NCBI GenBank assembly: GCA_018287875.1
Contig: JAGVVL010000002.1
Location: 8,804,001 to 8,868,000 of the forward strand
Direction: 5' to 3'
DNA length: 64,000 nucleotides
Source of the DNA: Nigrospora sphaerica
Taxonomy: Eukaryota > Ascomycota > Sordariomycetes > Amphisphaeriales > Apiosporaceae
The notes beneath the pieces were generated by a model. The model did not search any database. It was not told where the DNA came from and saw only the letters and a program-made list of their open reading frames with translations. This document shows positions 9,782 through 21,422 of the stretch, one piece after another. Each line of letters starts with the position of its first letter. Positions within the stretch are counted from its first letter, which is position 1. The position numbers were made by a program, and so were the translations under genes.

Positions 9782-12700
9782 TTACAAACGCAGCCGCTGA
9801 CCCACAAACAAACCCACGAAAGCAATAAGACGGTAGGCGGCGCCGATGCCCAGCAGCACCAAGACGTTGGTCCAAGTACCGTCGAGGCGGAAGCCCGAGA
9901 CATCCTGGGCCATGTCAACGCGGTAGAGGTAGGCAAAGGGCGAGACGAGGGAGCCAAAGTAGAGCTCGACGAGCCAGGTGCCGGGCGAGGCGCGCCAGAG
10001 CCACTCGACTTTCCAGTCCTTGACCTGGGCGAGCGTGGGGGCGGCGCCCGAGAGGATGGCGACGATAAGGCTGGCCATGGTGGCGAGCAGGGGCGCGTCC
10101 TCGCGGCGGGCGACCATGCTAACGACGGCGGCGAGGCCGTAGACGCACCAGGTGTAGGCGAGGTTGGCGACCAGGGCCGTGGCCCAGGCCGTGGCGGGCA
10201 GGGCGAGCAGGTAGACGAAGCAGGAGAAGTGGAAGCAGGCCAGAAGCATGCGCGGCAGGGCCGAGAGCGTCTTGGCGACGAAGTAGGCGACGCGCGAGTG
10301 TCCCGCCTCGGCCTCGCGCCGGTACAGCAGCGTCTCCTCGGAGAAGACGCGCACGCCCGGCGCCGCCGACACGAGCCCCATGGCGATGGCGAGCAGGAGG
10401 CCGACCTCGGGCGCTGCCCGAAAGTCGGCGGCGGCTGAGAAGACTTCATACGGCGCGTAGTAGAAGCCCTTGAAGAGTACCCCCTTGCGTCCGTTCTCGG
10501 CCAGCCCGATGAGCAGCCCGGCCACGGAGGCGAGCCCGACCTCGAAGCCGAGGGCCGAGAGGGCGCGGTGCTGCTGCAGCATGGCCCGACGCAGGCAGAG
10601 CCAGGTCTGCACGAGGCGCGAGGCCCCGCGCTTCTTGACGGCCTCGTGCATGGCCTGGGCGTCGCCGGGCAGGAGGACCGAGGCGTGGCGGCTGGCGCCG
10701 TCGCCGTCGCTCATCTTGGCGCGCGCGCGCTGCCATTGGGCAACGAGGGCATCCTTGGTCACGTCGCCGCGCGCCTTGTAGGGGCGGCCGTTGCCGGTGA
10801 TGATGTCGGTGACGGCGTCACCGAGGTTGCCGTGCTCGGGGAAACGGAAGCCGAGGCCCTCGAAGTAGGGCTGCACGGCGGCGCCGGAGCCCTCGTAGAG
10901 GGTCTGGCCGTTGCCCAGCAGCACGAGCCCGTCGAGCATCCCGAAAATCTCGAGGCGCGGCTGGTGGATGATGACGATGATGGACAGGCCCAGGTGCGCG
11001 AGCGCCTTGAGCGTCTTCATGATGGACGCGGCCGAGGCGGCGTCGAGCCCGCTCGTCGGCTCGTCGAGGAAAATGGCCATGGGCGCGGCCGCGAGCTCCA
11101 TGCCGATGCTCACGCGCTTGCGCTGGCCGCCGCTGATGACGGGCTTGCCGATGCTGCCGACGCGCGAGTGCGCGACGTGGGCGAGCTCGAGGCAGTCGAT
11201 GACGCAGTCGACGTGCGTCTCGATTTCGCCGGCGCTCCAGGTGCGCGGCAGGCGGATGCGCGCCGAGTGCAGTATGTTCTCGCGCACCGTCAGCTCGGGC
11301 AGCACGATGTCGTCCTGCGGCACGTAGCCGATGAGCTTCTTGTACCGCTGGATCCTGCCGGGGCTGTTGTTGACGGCCACGACGCCGCCCGTGTTGGCCG
11401 TCTTGCCCATCAGCACGTTGACAAAGGTACTCTTGCCGGCGCCCGAGCCGCCCATGACGGCTACGAGCGTGCCGCGCTCGATGGAGCCCGTGACGTTCTG
11501 CAGAACCGGCCTGGCGCTGCCCTTGGGGTGGAAGGCGAGCCCCGAGTAGGTGAAGGAGAGGCCAAGCCGGGCCACATCGGTCGCCTTGCGCATCGACTCA
11601 ATGAAGGCCTGCAGCTGCGGTGACAGCGCCTCCGACATGTCCTCGACGCGTCGCCCGCTCGCCAACGCCATCGTGTACGCGTCCTGGAACCCGTTCCACG
11701 TGTCCTGGGCCGCTGTGATGCGCCCCTCCATCGGCGCCGTCTCCTGGTCGCTGGCGTCCTGAAGCTCGTCGTACGCCTGCTGACGCCTACTCAACGTCCT
11801 CGCAATGGTCCCCATGGCCGCCGCGGCCGGCTTCTCCGTGACCTCGACGTGCGATCGCGCGTTTCCCTGCATGCGGCTCTTGAGCTTGAACAGGAACAGG
11901 CCCAGGATCAGCAGCGCGTCCACGATGACGAGCACGCCGAAGGGGACGAGAAAGACCTCGTAAGAGGAGCCTTCAGGGCACCGGCTTCCCACCGAGCAGG
12001 GCGTCGGCGTTGCGGCGCCCGCCTGGCAGTACGTATACGCCGGGCAGCGGATCATCTCCTTGCCGCCTTTGGGGCAGTAGTGGCCCTTTGTGCATATGAC
12101 GGGCTCGAAGGGCCCCATGGGGATGTTGATGCCGTTCAGGGCGCACGGCTCGCCCGCCAGCCGAGATATTTGGCATTTGGTGATGGGTGGACAGAACTGC
12201 GGCAGCGAGTTGACCGTGTTGTTCACACCTGTTGCCGCGTCAGCGTTCGCCTTCGCCGTCGCCTGGCAGCGTTCACGACTCACAGAGGAATCCTTCCTTG
12301 CACCCTTCGTTCACCCACTCTTCGGCGCTCTGTATCATGAGCGGGACGGCGCCCGGCCGCCAACACGGCGCCGCATCGATCGGCGGTTGGTCGTCCTTTA
12401 GCTGCTGGGCCGCCCGATAGAACGAGGTCGAGAATGACGTGTGGTTTTCGCCCGTGCAGGCCTTGTCCCACACGCTGAGCCGGCCGACGTCGGCGTCTAT
12501 CAAGGAGCCGCGACCTGTATCCCACGCCAACGTCTTGGTCATATCCGGGCCGTTCGATGCGTCGTGGATCGGGCCGCCGTCCTCGGTGCCGCCGTGAAGA
12601 GAAGCGAACCATTTCCCCGTCTTGGCCGTGTAAACGCCCTGCGTCTGGTTGCCGATGCATTGCCACGCCACGCTCTCGCTATTCGCGCTGGGTAGTTGCA

Positions 12701-12806
12701 AGGCACACACACAGGCGCCGGTATCGAGAAAAGTAGGTCCCGTGGGCGTCTCCTGAGGCAGGAAAGGGTCCTGGGGCAAATCTTCCGACCGTAGCAGCTT
12801 CGTCAT
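9782..12806 (-). CDS. ABCG-family half-transporter with Cys-rich ectodomain (ADP1-like)
   Basis: Two exons, 12806-12284 and 12228-9782, give 2970 nt (989 residues) with the frame kept. The 55-bp intron (12229-12283) has a GTGAGT donor, a CTGAC branch site and a CAG acceptor, and joins GFLC to VNNTVNSLPQFCPP. Reading through without splicing gives a stop. The N-terminal 330 residues form a Cys-rich ectodomain, then one membrane helix. The nucleotide-binding domain has Walker A GGSGAGKST (about 434-442), signature ISGGQRKR (about 540) and Walker B IFLDEP (about 560). A C-terminal ABC2 domain of about six helices follows. Architecture and order match fungal ADP1-type ABCG transporters, which dimerise to export lipidic or hydrophobic compounds; the substrate is unknown. 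The start is uncertain: no signal peptide follows the ATG at 12806, so an upstream signal-peptide exon is likely. Confidence 0.88.
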
Positions 12807-13977
12807 GGCGTCTGATTCTGATGGTACGGGCACGTACTGTCGATAGACGACCGTCCCTCCCGACCCCGGGGTCAGTCAACAGGTCTTGGGCTCTTATAGC
12901 TACATGCGAGTATCCCATCGCATCTCCCGGTAGTCGTATAGCACCCCCTAACCGTTCTCACCGTCCTCCGTCCTACCCGTCTCAACCCTCAATTTAGAAA
13001 CATCGCATGTCTGTACCATGGTAAGCCTTCCGGGCAGAGGGGACGACTAGGCTTCCGATCCTTCAGATCGTCGTTTGTCCAGTCAGGCTTCGCGCTGACG
13101 GCCCATGCTGGTGCTTTTATTTGGTAGCCCCATGATCGTCCTGTCAGATTTTAGCGCTTCTCACGGCGGGTACGGAAGGATTTTTAGCGGCACTGCCCGC
13201 CTGCTTCGCCCGGTAAAGCCCCCACGGCGCCTTGGCCGCGTTCTGACATCACCCCACGTAAGGTACTTAATCGCCTACTGGGTTTGTTCTAATGGCAAAA
13301 ACGTACGCCGTCAGCATTCCTATGTAGCGAGCCGTTACTTTTACGACGCCCGCATGGCTGCGGCCGTCGCTCGTCAGGCTGAACTCCAAGCTCCTGGTAG
13401 AGGGTGCCTTGTCGATGCGTCATATCAATGAGCAAAGGATGAAGCGCCGCCAGACGTGCCAATTGATTTCCAATTCCCTCGCACACCAACGAATAAAAGA
13501 CCCTTCTTAATCCGGTGCAATGAATTTCAAACGAGGCTCGGGAGGTGGAACCCAGGTAGCGGGACGTCATCTCAGAGCCGGACGCATCCCAGACCCTGGG
13601 TACCATGAACAAAGATCTGGCGCTCGCGGAAAGTCATGCGCAGATGGCCGCGTTCTCTTCAACTCTGCTTAATACTTCACGGGTGCTGTCAACAAAAAGT
13701 CTTATGAGCCACGGCTTGCCCGACCGCCGCTGCTGCCGTCGTTTGCGGGTAGTTGACCTTGAGCTGACAATGAGAATAAGCCAGTGATTCCAGTACAGCA
13801 CTTCGGTATCAATTCGTGCCTCTACACATACCGGAGCCAATACTCGGAATGGGGCCGCACATTTTTGCCCTCGGCCATCGTAGGTACCCTTAAACCATAA
13901 GCCCCAAGACCAGCTATCACGCAGCCAACCACTAGGACCTCCCATGGCAGACCACCTGATTCAGATAGCGTACCAGT
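12807..13977. other. Intergenic, possible 5' exon of the ABC transporter
   Basis: No certain gene. The first few hundred bases are upstream of the reverse-strand ABC transporter and may hold a short signal-peptide exon that I could not define. Small open frames on both strands between 13,100 and 13,950 have no recognisable content. Confidence 0.4.
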
Positions 13978-14898
13978 TCAAGCGGCGGGACCATGCTCTG
14001 GAGCCTTGGCCCTGCCGACGTACGCATCGACGGCACGCTGGCAAAGCCCAAACACGTCCTCGATTAGAACCGAAAGCCAGAAGGACCAGAACACACAAAA
14101 CAAGGCTGAGCGCCAGGTGGAAAGGCTGCCGGCCAAGGCCGTCAAATGGACCGGTGTCAGACCTACCAACCCCGCCAGGATGAGCGACCGTGCATTCGCC
14201 TGGGTACCAATGTAGGCAAGACCCTGGTAAACTGAGAGGGCTTCCACTGGGGCGACTATGCAGGTCACGACATCGAACTGGGTCTCGTGAACAAATTCGA
14301 GTCTCTCATCTGTCTCGTCCCAGCGGGGCGCAAAGGCCAGGTAGGCGTGCAGAAGGCCAAGATTGAGCCCCAGGACAGCGAGCTGTAGACGCCTGAGGAT
14401 GTTCTGGCGTTGTTCTGCCCGTAGCCCCCCCGCCGGCGTTGGCGCTTCGGTACGTGTGCCAGCACAGAAGGACCAAGTACCACTGGCGCCACAGGATGCA
14501 GAGGTCGGGGTGTCGAAACATGAAGAGTCGGAGCTCTCAGAGGATGGACACTCCAGTTTTGGATACCCCGGTTTGCCGACAGTTAAAGGCTTGGGGTTGT
14601 CGGAAGGAAGGCAAGGTGCCATGGTTGGCGGTGAGATGTTGGCAGATGGTGACGTCCCGACGAGGCCCACGGAGATGAGGTGCGTTGCCCTCCCGATTTC
14701 CTTGTCACCTACTCCAGCCGACTGCAATGGCCACATGGAGGTTTCCCAGAAACCCTCATCAACGCAGCACGGACTTCCGATGACAGGACCGAAGACGGGT
14801 TTGAGCTCAAGTGTGGTGGATCTGGCGATGCTTTTACGCAGGGTGGTGGCTACGTAGTACAAGACATGAGGACAGAAGGACGAGAGAGGATGAGACAA
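13978..14898 (-). CDS. Hypothetical multi-spanning membrane protein
   Basis: Single open frame of 306 residues. The N-terminal half (about 1-160) is Ser/Pro-rich without clear structure. The C-terminal half carries about four hydrophobic segments, near residues 173-192, 207-230, 236-256 and 262-282. It ends in a short basic tail. I recognise no family. It lies 124 bp downstream of the DUF3176 gene on the same strand, and both encode membrane proteins. The N-terminal half may contain an unspliced intron or a wrong start, since its composition is less protein-like than the rest. Confidence 0.45.
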   Translation of the reverse strand: MSHPLSSFCPHVLYYVATTLRKSIARSTTLELKPVFGPVIGSPCCVDEGFWETSMWPLQSAGVGDKEIGRATHLISVGLVGTSPSANISPPTMAPCLPSDNPKPLTVGKPGYPKLECPSSESSDSSCFDTPTSASCGASGTWSFCAGTRTEAPTPAGGLRAEQRQNILRRLQLAVLGLNLGLLHAYLAFAPRWDETDERLEFVHETQFDVVTCIVAPVEALSVYQGLAYIGTQANARSLILAGLVGLTPVHLTALAGSLSTWRSALFCVFWSFWLSVLIEDVFGLCQRAVDAYVGRAKAPEHGPAA

Positions 14899-15022
14899 AG
14901 ATGGAGGTATGCTTCTATTTTATACGTCCTGCGGAAGGGCGCTCTCCCCATGTCCTTGCAGAGGGCATGTGATCACCGGCAAGCGCCGCCGGCTCTGCCC
15001 CCAAGGTTTCCTGGGTAAAAAG

Positions 15023-17090
15023 CTAACCGGCCGTTTTGGCTTTGACGAAGCGCCACTGGCCCTCGTACCAGGACCACTGAAGCGCGACGTGGGCCTCCTG
15101 GGCGACGTCCTGCATGCGGGAGGTGGTGGCGGGGTGGCCGGCGTCGTCGGCAACGTCGCGGTGGAGGCCGAAGAAGAGGAGGGCGAGGGGACTCGCCTTA
15201 AGGAAGCCGACGCGTGCGGCGGCCTCGCCGTCGAGGCCGTGCTCACGCCAGCGCGCCCGCAGCGTCGCTGCCACCGTGAGGCCGAGGAAGCCGACGACGA
15301 GGCCAAGCAGCGCCGCCGGGAACGCGAGCCAGGCCCAGTCGACGCGCACGCACGTCCGATCCACGAGCACGACGCCCTCGGCCCAGACTGTCGCGCTGCC
15401 ACGCCCCTCGGCCCGCATCTGCCCCGTCACGGCGTCGGCGAGGCCCCGCATGAACTCGCCCACCGTCGCCAGGCTGGCCGCGCCGTTGTGGTACAGGTTG
15501 CGCAGCCAGGGGTCGCCCAGCGAGGCCGTCAAGGGGTTGCTGGAAAATTGCAGCGTGTTTCTGTCAAACAAGCTGTCGAGCAGTTGCCTCATGGCACGCT
15601 CCGGGCCTTGGGACAATCTCCTGGTAGGAGGCTTTTGTCAGTCTCACCAAGTTTTCGGTTCCGAGAAGCTTGTAGGGAGCAGCGGGTTCTATGCTTCGTG
15701 AGCTTGGATATGTCACGTACCAAGTGCAGTCATCTACCAGGCCTTCACTCCCCCCGCCGTCACGTCCCGCGACGGCGTCCTTGGCGAGGGTACAATCTTT
15801 TATCGTCCCGTTGATAATGGCCTGGTCTGAGACCAATGTGAACATATTCCGCTTGTCTCGAGGCACCTTGATGCTGGACAGTTCACGCTCCTGTAGAACA
15901 TGATTGGAAATCTCGGCACGGTAGGTTTTGACACAAGGAAACAGGCTGCAGCGAGCGCCTAGCAGACGTATATCCCACGGCGGACCGGCGAATGCCAGTG
16001 GGCCACTTTGGTTGGTGTACATGACCACCTCGAGGTCGAAGACGCCGTAGTCGGTTATGGGTGTGCTATTATTCGTCGTGGCCGAGAGGGCGTACGAGGT
16101 GGCCAAGTAGGGGCCGCTGGGGAGGGTGAAGTTGAAGAGGGCGGCGCCGCGGGTGCGATTCTTCACCAAGTGGGTGATGTCTTCGCACTGCTGGCACATG
16201 GCGAGGGACTGGTAGGACCCCCGGTCCGTCTCGGGGAACGTGCAGTTGCCGCTGGGACAAACGGGCGTGACGGCGGCCGACGCGTTGCCGGGCGGCGATA
16301 TGAGACCGCTGTAGATGGTGGAGGCCATGGGAAGGTAGATGGCGTTCTCGCCGTTGGTGCCTGAAACCTTCTCGCCGTTGCGGTCGTAGACATTGGCGCG
16401 CGGAATGCGCGCGACGGCCGACGTGTCGAGGCGCATGCACTCCTGCGTCTGCACCACCTGCTGGGTGAAGGGGTCGACGGCGAGGGCGATGACGGTGAGA
16501 AAAGCGCCGAGGGAAGCGATGTAGTGGGGGCGCAAGTCGAACAACAACAAAAGCGACCCCCACGGCCCGCGGCTCGCATCGTCAAACGTCTCGATGTCCC
16601 TCAGCGGCCGCGAGTCGGCGAACCACAGCCATTTGGCTTGCGAGATGCCCACGGCCAAGGGCATGACGGCCGCAGCTTTGAGAATGGTTGACAGCACCGA
16701 GACCAGCGCGTTGAGAGTGATGCCGTACTTCCATTCGGGCAGCGGCTGGCCGTCATAGCGCTGCAGAACGCAAACGATGGCGACGAGGACGCCCAAGGCC
16801 ACCAGACAGCTGGCCGTCTCGTTGAGCCAATACTTCTCGCTCGCGTGCCGTGTTCGGTCGAAGGAGGAGGCGCGCTGCACTTCGTGTAAAACGTGGTTTC
16901 CGTTCTTGCTCGGCGACGGCGCCGCTGGCTGGGCATCCGCCTGCTCACCATAAACGAATCCATGGCGTCCGTCGTCGGCGGATTCCCAGTTCAGCTGACC
17001 GGTCTGCGCGGGCTCCGTCTGAGGCTGCTCGGGCGCAGTCCCGTTAGCGAGAACATATTGGTGGCCGGGCCTGCTGCTGGTGCGGTCCAT
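15023..17090 (-). CDS. DUF3176-type fungal membrane protein with a frame shift near the 3' end
   Basis: The first part (17090 to about 15570) encodes a cytosolic N-terminus and helices around residues 95-115, 130-155 and 195-215, with the DUF3176 signatures LNALVSVLSTILKAA and GPWGSLLLLFD. A long, glycosylated, Cys-containing extracellular region follows (CPSGNCTFPE and others). The last part, in another frame (about 15616 to 15023), supplies the expected end: FLYHNG-type loop, the helix WLAFPAALLGLVVGFLGL and a short tail. The frames meet near 15590-15640. A 49-bp intron with donor GTGAGA after TENL restores the frame, but its acceptor is only GAG and the CTGAC box lies next to the donor. 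A one-base indel close to the codons for PRPG/RAMRQL is at least as likely. DUF3176 proteins are common in Pezizomycotina and their function is unknown. Confidence 0.75.
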
Positions 17091-18218
17091 GTTGGCCTGG
17101 CTCTGATGTTAGCTCCGTGGGTTGTGGCGCACCGCTACCAGTGAGACGGCGTTTGAAGGTGTGAATTTCGATAGCCTTGGGCTGCCGAGGGGAATCCCGA
17201 GGGGAAGAGACACAAAATCGCCCAGCGTCCGCCCCGACGCGAGCTATGCCAGGCGACGGGTAGCGCACATTTTCGAGGCCCTTGTTTGGTGTTTGCTGTT
17301 GCATCTGCCCAATGGCGTCGCCTTCTGAATGCCCACCGCACAGCGGGCCCTGGCGGCTTTCCAGGCAGCATTCAGTACCATAGGGCGGAAGCGCCAGGGG
17401 TGTCACCAACAAGGAAACAAGAAGCCAACCGCGGCCAAGACACGTTCCATACCCCGGACGAATCAGACTGAATGGCTCGTTCCTGTACATCAACATCGCC
17501 CAGTGGCGCTTTATTACCGTAAGCACTACTGCGCCTTTACTGACTATCTCAGCGCCGCCACACCAGCCGCCCGTATGGGTCCCTTGTTGGTACGGCCCAG
17601 GGAAGCTGCTGGTTCTCTCCTGGTAAGCTCGGCAGGGTAGCTTGGTGGAAAGAGACAAGCCAGGGTTTCGACTTTGTAGTGCCCAATCCGCCGTCCCTTA
17701 AGGGACCACAGACGCTCGTGGACGGAGAGGGCGCAGGCGGAGGAGAGGCTGTCCCACACGACGCTTCACAGCATCAACGGGCCTCATTCGGCCTTTTGAT
17801 CGTCACTCTCATCACGCCAAAATTGACACCCGCACCCTTGCCAACCCAGTTGAGCTTAGATAGAAATCATTCCGTGACTAAAGAATCGTTGCCCGTCAGT
17901 TACGGGAGGGCGACCATAACGAATGCACGACTTCACATTCTATACATCTCGTCATATCAGTAGCCGATGATTGGACAGTCGCAGCCGCGCACGCTAGATC
18001 GCACGGGGTCGACCTGCATCCCCCTCAGCCGCACCAGGCGGGCAGCGGCGACGCTGTCTGATGGCGTATTCGTTGAACGCAGTGCATCTTACCACCTAGA
18101 GTTCCGACTCATCACCTCCCCAAGGCCGTTCGCCACCTAAAAAGGTGACGATTCGCCGGGTCGCGGTGAGTCCGGGTAGTTTATGATGGGTTTCTTAGCT
18201 ACGTGCTAACCTAGGGCT
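17091..18218. other. Intergenic at the border of the repeat-rich region
   Basis: No supportable gene. It is upstream of the reverse-strand DUF3176 gene and of the NLR remnant. Base composition begins to shift toward AT past about 17,800. Confidence 0.4.
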
Positions 18219-19224
18219 ATGAACAAGCTGCGCTATCCCGCAATGGCCTCGGTACGTGCCGGCACCGGCACAGTTCCGATATTCCAGAACCGGCAGCCAC
18301 AGCCGACGACCGGGCGCGACTTCTCAATCGCCATCTTCTGCGCCCTCCCTCTCGAAGCCGATGCTGTCCTCGCCCCATTCGACCACCACTGGGACGACGA
18401 CGGCCCTCCATACGACCCCGCCCCCGATGATGCCAATACCTGCTCGACCGGCGCTATCGGTCTACATAACGTTGTGCTCGTACACATGCCGGGCATGGGT
18501 GGCTGCCGCCACAGCCGCGGTACGCTGCAGATCCACCTTTCCGAATATCAAGCTTGCCATGGTCGTTGGGGTGTGCGATGCTATCCCTTTTATAGCAGGA
18601 AGAGAAGAGATTATGCTCGGCGACGTCATTATCGGCGAAGGCGTGGTCCAGTACGATCTCGGGCGGCGGATGCTAGAGGGATTCCTAAGGAAGAACGCGC
18701 CGCTAGAGTCGCTTAGGAGACACAGCGCCGAGGTTCGCGGCCGGCTTACGGAACTTAAAGGCGTGTAAAGCCGGGCGAAGCTACTAGACAGGACGATCGG
18801 ATACTTGACTGCGATCTAGTGTAAGACTCCCTCACTAGCCCGATACCCTGGTGCCCAGCACGACAGGCTCTTTAAAGCTACGTACCGGCACGTTGCCGAC
18901 GGGAAGCTATGCGACGAGTGTGGGTGTGACGGGCCTCTTATGCCACAGAATCGCCACGAATAGGGCAGCACGCAGCTCCTTATTCACATCGCCCTGGTCG
19001 CCTCCGGTGACACCGTGGTTAAGTCCGGTGAAGATCGAGATACGCTAGCCCGGTAGGACGACACAATAGCGTTCGAGATGGAGGGCGCGGGGGTATGGGA
19101 CGTCTTTCCGTGTGTAGTGATCAAAGGCGCGTGCGACTATGCAGACAGCCATGAGATGAAGGCGTGGCAGCGGTACGTAGCGGCGACGGCGGTGGCGTGT
19201 ATGAAAGCGTTCTTAAAGTCTTAG
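18219..19224 (+). pseudogene. NLR remnant, part 1: PNP/UDP phosphorylase-like N-terminal domain
   Basis: Encodes, in broken pieces, the nucleoside-phosphorylase-like domain that starts many fungal NLR proteins. The first frame (18219 to about 18500) contains DFSIAIFCALPLEADAV and NVVLVHMPGMG. A frameshift near 18,498 moves to VAAATAAVRCRSTFPNIKLA and MVVGVCDAIPF, then LGDVIIGEGVVQYDLGRRM. Stops follow after 18,766. Further pieces read [40 protein letters not shown] and [19 protein letters not shown], ending with TAG at 19222-19224. The order matches the PNP_UDP_1 domain. The stops and shifts make this a pseudogene. The NB-ARC part lies downstream in the same orientation after a solo LTR. Confidence 0.85.
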
Positions 19225-19491
19225 CCGCCATCCACCTCCGTTTCAGGTATGTGAATTTGGATTTTAAAGTGAGCTAGCGGGCCTTGGGACACTTTAGACG
19301 TTCGTTAATTCCCTTAAAGCTACGACTAGTTCCTAAGCCGCGAGCTATCCCTAAGACACGACCTGTCTTAAGACACACTGCCGCGACTATTTGTAAGTTA
19401 ACTCACCTGCTACACTATTCCCACCGTTAAGCATTATAATCATTACTATTCACTGCGATACAAGGACTAATCAATGCTAATTGTAACGAAC

Positions 19492-20007
19492 GCTATACCT
19501 AAGTACTGCGTGACGTAGGGTTTGTACAATCAGGGACAGAGAGCGTCTGTCTAGCTTGAACACTGGTTGTAGGGTAACTGATAACTGAGGGTGCGTGACT
19601 GGGTAACTGGTCTGAACTTCGCAATAGGTCGTTAGGAGATTACTCCCATCTATAGGTGAGATAGATGCTTAGATTGATCACTGAGGTAATGACTGTCTGA
19701 CTAGGAAATCCTTCTAACTTATATACTAAGTCATTCCCTCACTGATATGCGTTGGATCGTTGGATCGTGAAATCCCAAGTCGCGATCCTATGATCCAGTG
19801 GATACCTTGGATCGTTGGATCGTGGATTCCTCATTCACGATCCTATGATCCATCACGTGATTTAGTCTTGGCGTGGCTCGTGTGGCTGCTTGTGGCTAGT
19901 GTCTTGTTTGTTTGCCGCATTGACTTGTTTGTTTGTCCGGCGGTCCTTGGCTGCATGACGCTTGTCTGTTCCCGTAGGCGGTTTGTTGGCTCGTCTGGGT
20001 CGTAACA
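19492..20007 (-). repeat. Solo LTR of the Ty3/gypsy element (family 1), reverse
   Basis: A 516-bp copy, reversed, of the 526-bp LTRs at 40,341 and 47,153, running from TGTAACGAACGC to GGGTCGTAACA. It is flanked by the perfect 5-bp target duplication CTAAT (19487-19491 and 20008-20012). No internal element remains, so it is a solo LTR left by recombination between its own two LTRs. It sits in the broken NLR gene between the PNP and NB-ARC parts. Confidence 0.93.
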
Positions 20008-20014
20008 CTAATGT

Positions 20015-20393
20015 GCTATACATAGTACTTTGTTACTTTATTCCGCTCCTTCAAAACTGTAAGTTTACGAGCCGGAATGCAATCCTTAAAAAGCTCTAGT
20101 AGAAGCTATTCATCGAGAAAGAGTGCTAAAAGCTCGCTATTATAAGACTTAGCGGCGTTGGTAAGACTTAAGTCGCCTTATAGCTCGTTTACTAAGTAAA
20201 AGAGAAGCATCTTAGTTATTTCATCTTTTAAGTGTTACTTATTAGCTACGCTAGATATAAGTAAGCGTACTTTAAGATAAAAAAGAACTTTGGCGTTTTT
20301 ATAAACATTAATCAGAAAGACTCAAAGAAGTTAGTGCAGTAGTACTTTAACTTAGATGAAACGGGATAATAACTCTTAATCTTTGACAATGTG
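20015..20393 (+). pseudogene. NLR remnant, part 2: NB-ARC domain, P-loop half
   Basis: Translation in one frame gives a linker (about IPLLQNCKFTSRNAILKKL), then KLAIIRLSGVGKT, a P-loop in which two glycines have become Arg and Ser by G-to-A change. An NB-ARC-like stretch follows (KLVQ.YFNLDETG..LLIFDN). About eleven in-frame stops are all TAA or TAG at places where the family usually has Gln or Trp, as expected from RIP. The domain breaks off at LLIFDN, where a family 3 LTR is inserted, and resumes after it. I identify the family by motif order only. Confidence 0.8.
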
Positions 20394-20599
20394 CGTTACG
20401 GCATAGGTACATAGGTATAAGAGCATAGAAATGTATAAACCACTAACCTATGGTACGTACCGCCACTAGCTAGATATAGTTCTACTAAACAGTAACTAAT
20501 AGAAGCCTATTCTTCTTCTTTTCCTCTTTATCTATAGTTTTCGCATCTTAATAAAACCTTTAGGGCATCACTAGATCTCTTATTTCTTTAACTGTGATA
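20394..20599 (+). repeat. Solo LTR, family 3, inside the NB-ARC domain
   Basis: A 206-bp sequence closely related to the 205-bp LTR at 53,203-53,407 (reverse). It is flanked by ATGTG (20389-20393) and ATGCG (20600-20604), a 5-bp target duplication with one C/T difference. Removing it rejoins the codons for LLIFDN and ADDIEIML of the NB-ARC domain. The first base is C where the other copy has T. Confidence 0.8.
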
Positions 20600-20857
20600 A
20601 TGCGGATGATATAGAGATAATGCTCAAATCGAACGACGGCACTGAAGGCATTGACCAGCATCTCTCGGAGAGTGAGAATGTAAGAGATGGCAGGAGGTAA
20701 CCACTTGCCCACAATGCTCAAAAGGCTAGCAATGTCTCCACTTATAGAGACGCACCCTTCTAATCCAGACCTATATAGACATAACGGGCCGGACGCAGCT
20801 GCAACCCTTACAGAGAATGGCCTAACACTATTTACTACCTGGTTGATCAAGGTAAGC
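20600..20857 (+). pseudogene. NLR remnant, part 3: NB-ARC domain continued
   Basis: Directly after the LTR the frame reads ADDIEIMLKSNDGTEGIDQ and HLSESEN. After a 139-bp insertion it resumes as ENGLTLFTTWLIK. This is the Walker B / sensor region of NB-ARC proteins (consensus DNADD...LPxSxNGLTLFTTR). The sequence is cut at 20,857 by a copia LTR and the rest of the NB-ARC domain is missing. Confidence 0.78.
20681..20819. other. 139-bp insertion flanked by GAGAATG repeats
   Basis: The 7-bp GAGAATG occurs at 20674-20680 and 20813-20819. Removing one repeat plus the 132 bp between restores the NB-ARC frame exactly (SEN/GLTLFTT). The insert has weak terminal inverted similarity (GTAAGAG at the left, GTAAGGG at the right when reversed). 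It may be a tiny DNA transposon with a 7-bp duplication; it also begins GTAAG and ends ACAG like an intron, but splicing at those sites does not restore the frame. Confidence 0.5.
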
Positions 20858-21422
20858 TGTTGCAGGTATAGGACTTATCCTATACCGTTCTCTGGCACTA
20901 CGGACTAAGCTATGCACTTAACGGAAAGCTAGTCCTTTAACCAAGCCTATCCTAAAGCTCGGGCCAGCCTACCCTAGAGCACGGGCCAGCTTACCCGCAA
21001 GCATGGCCCGCTTTACCCACAAGCGTGGCGTACGCCACGCGGAAGCTTCTGCAAGTTTCCACAAGTTTCTACGTGGCTCCCTGAAGCTCCCACGAGCCCC
21101 CATGAGGCTCCACAAACCTCTATAAGGTTTCATATGCTTCTAAGCCACGTAATCACTTACGCAATCACTTACGCGTCTTTCTCTTTGTATTACTAAGAGG
21201 ATAAAGGTTTAACAGGTATAAGTAAAGGCTGAATCTCCCCTCTTCGTGTATCTAGTCTGTCCAGAAGCAAGCAAGCAAAGCACACGAAATACACTCTCGT
21301 TCCTCTTAAAGAGAAGTTCCTTATTCTTCCGTATTTCTTTATCTATAAGAAACGACCTCCAAGATCGAAAGAGCCCTTATAAAGGGTTGCTTCCTCTTCC
21401 GATCAAACCACCACTTCCAACA
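20858..21422 (+). repeat. Copia-type LTR (family 2), forward, unmatched flanks
   Basis: A 565-bp LTR from TGTTGCAGG to CTTCCAACA, related to the copia 5' LTR at 55,428. The left flank is NLR sequence (TAAGC) and the right flank is transposon sequence (AAAAC), so there is no target duplication. This fits recombination between an LTR in the NLR and one in the neighbouring pogo element, deleting what lay between. It contains the 18-bp perfect palindrome at 21023-21040 (GCGTGGCGTACGCCACGC). Confidence 0.88.

Noticed and set aside
10568..11623. Forward open frame of 351 codons opposite the ABC transporter
   Set aside because: Ala/Val/Gly/Asp-rich shadow of the transporter's coding strand with no motif.
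20560..20850. Reverse open frame of 96 codons that looks protein-like
   Set aside because: It is antisense to NB-ARC codons (ADDIEIML, HLSESEN, ENGLTLFTT) and crosses an LTR end and an insertion, so chance openness is more likely.
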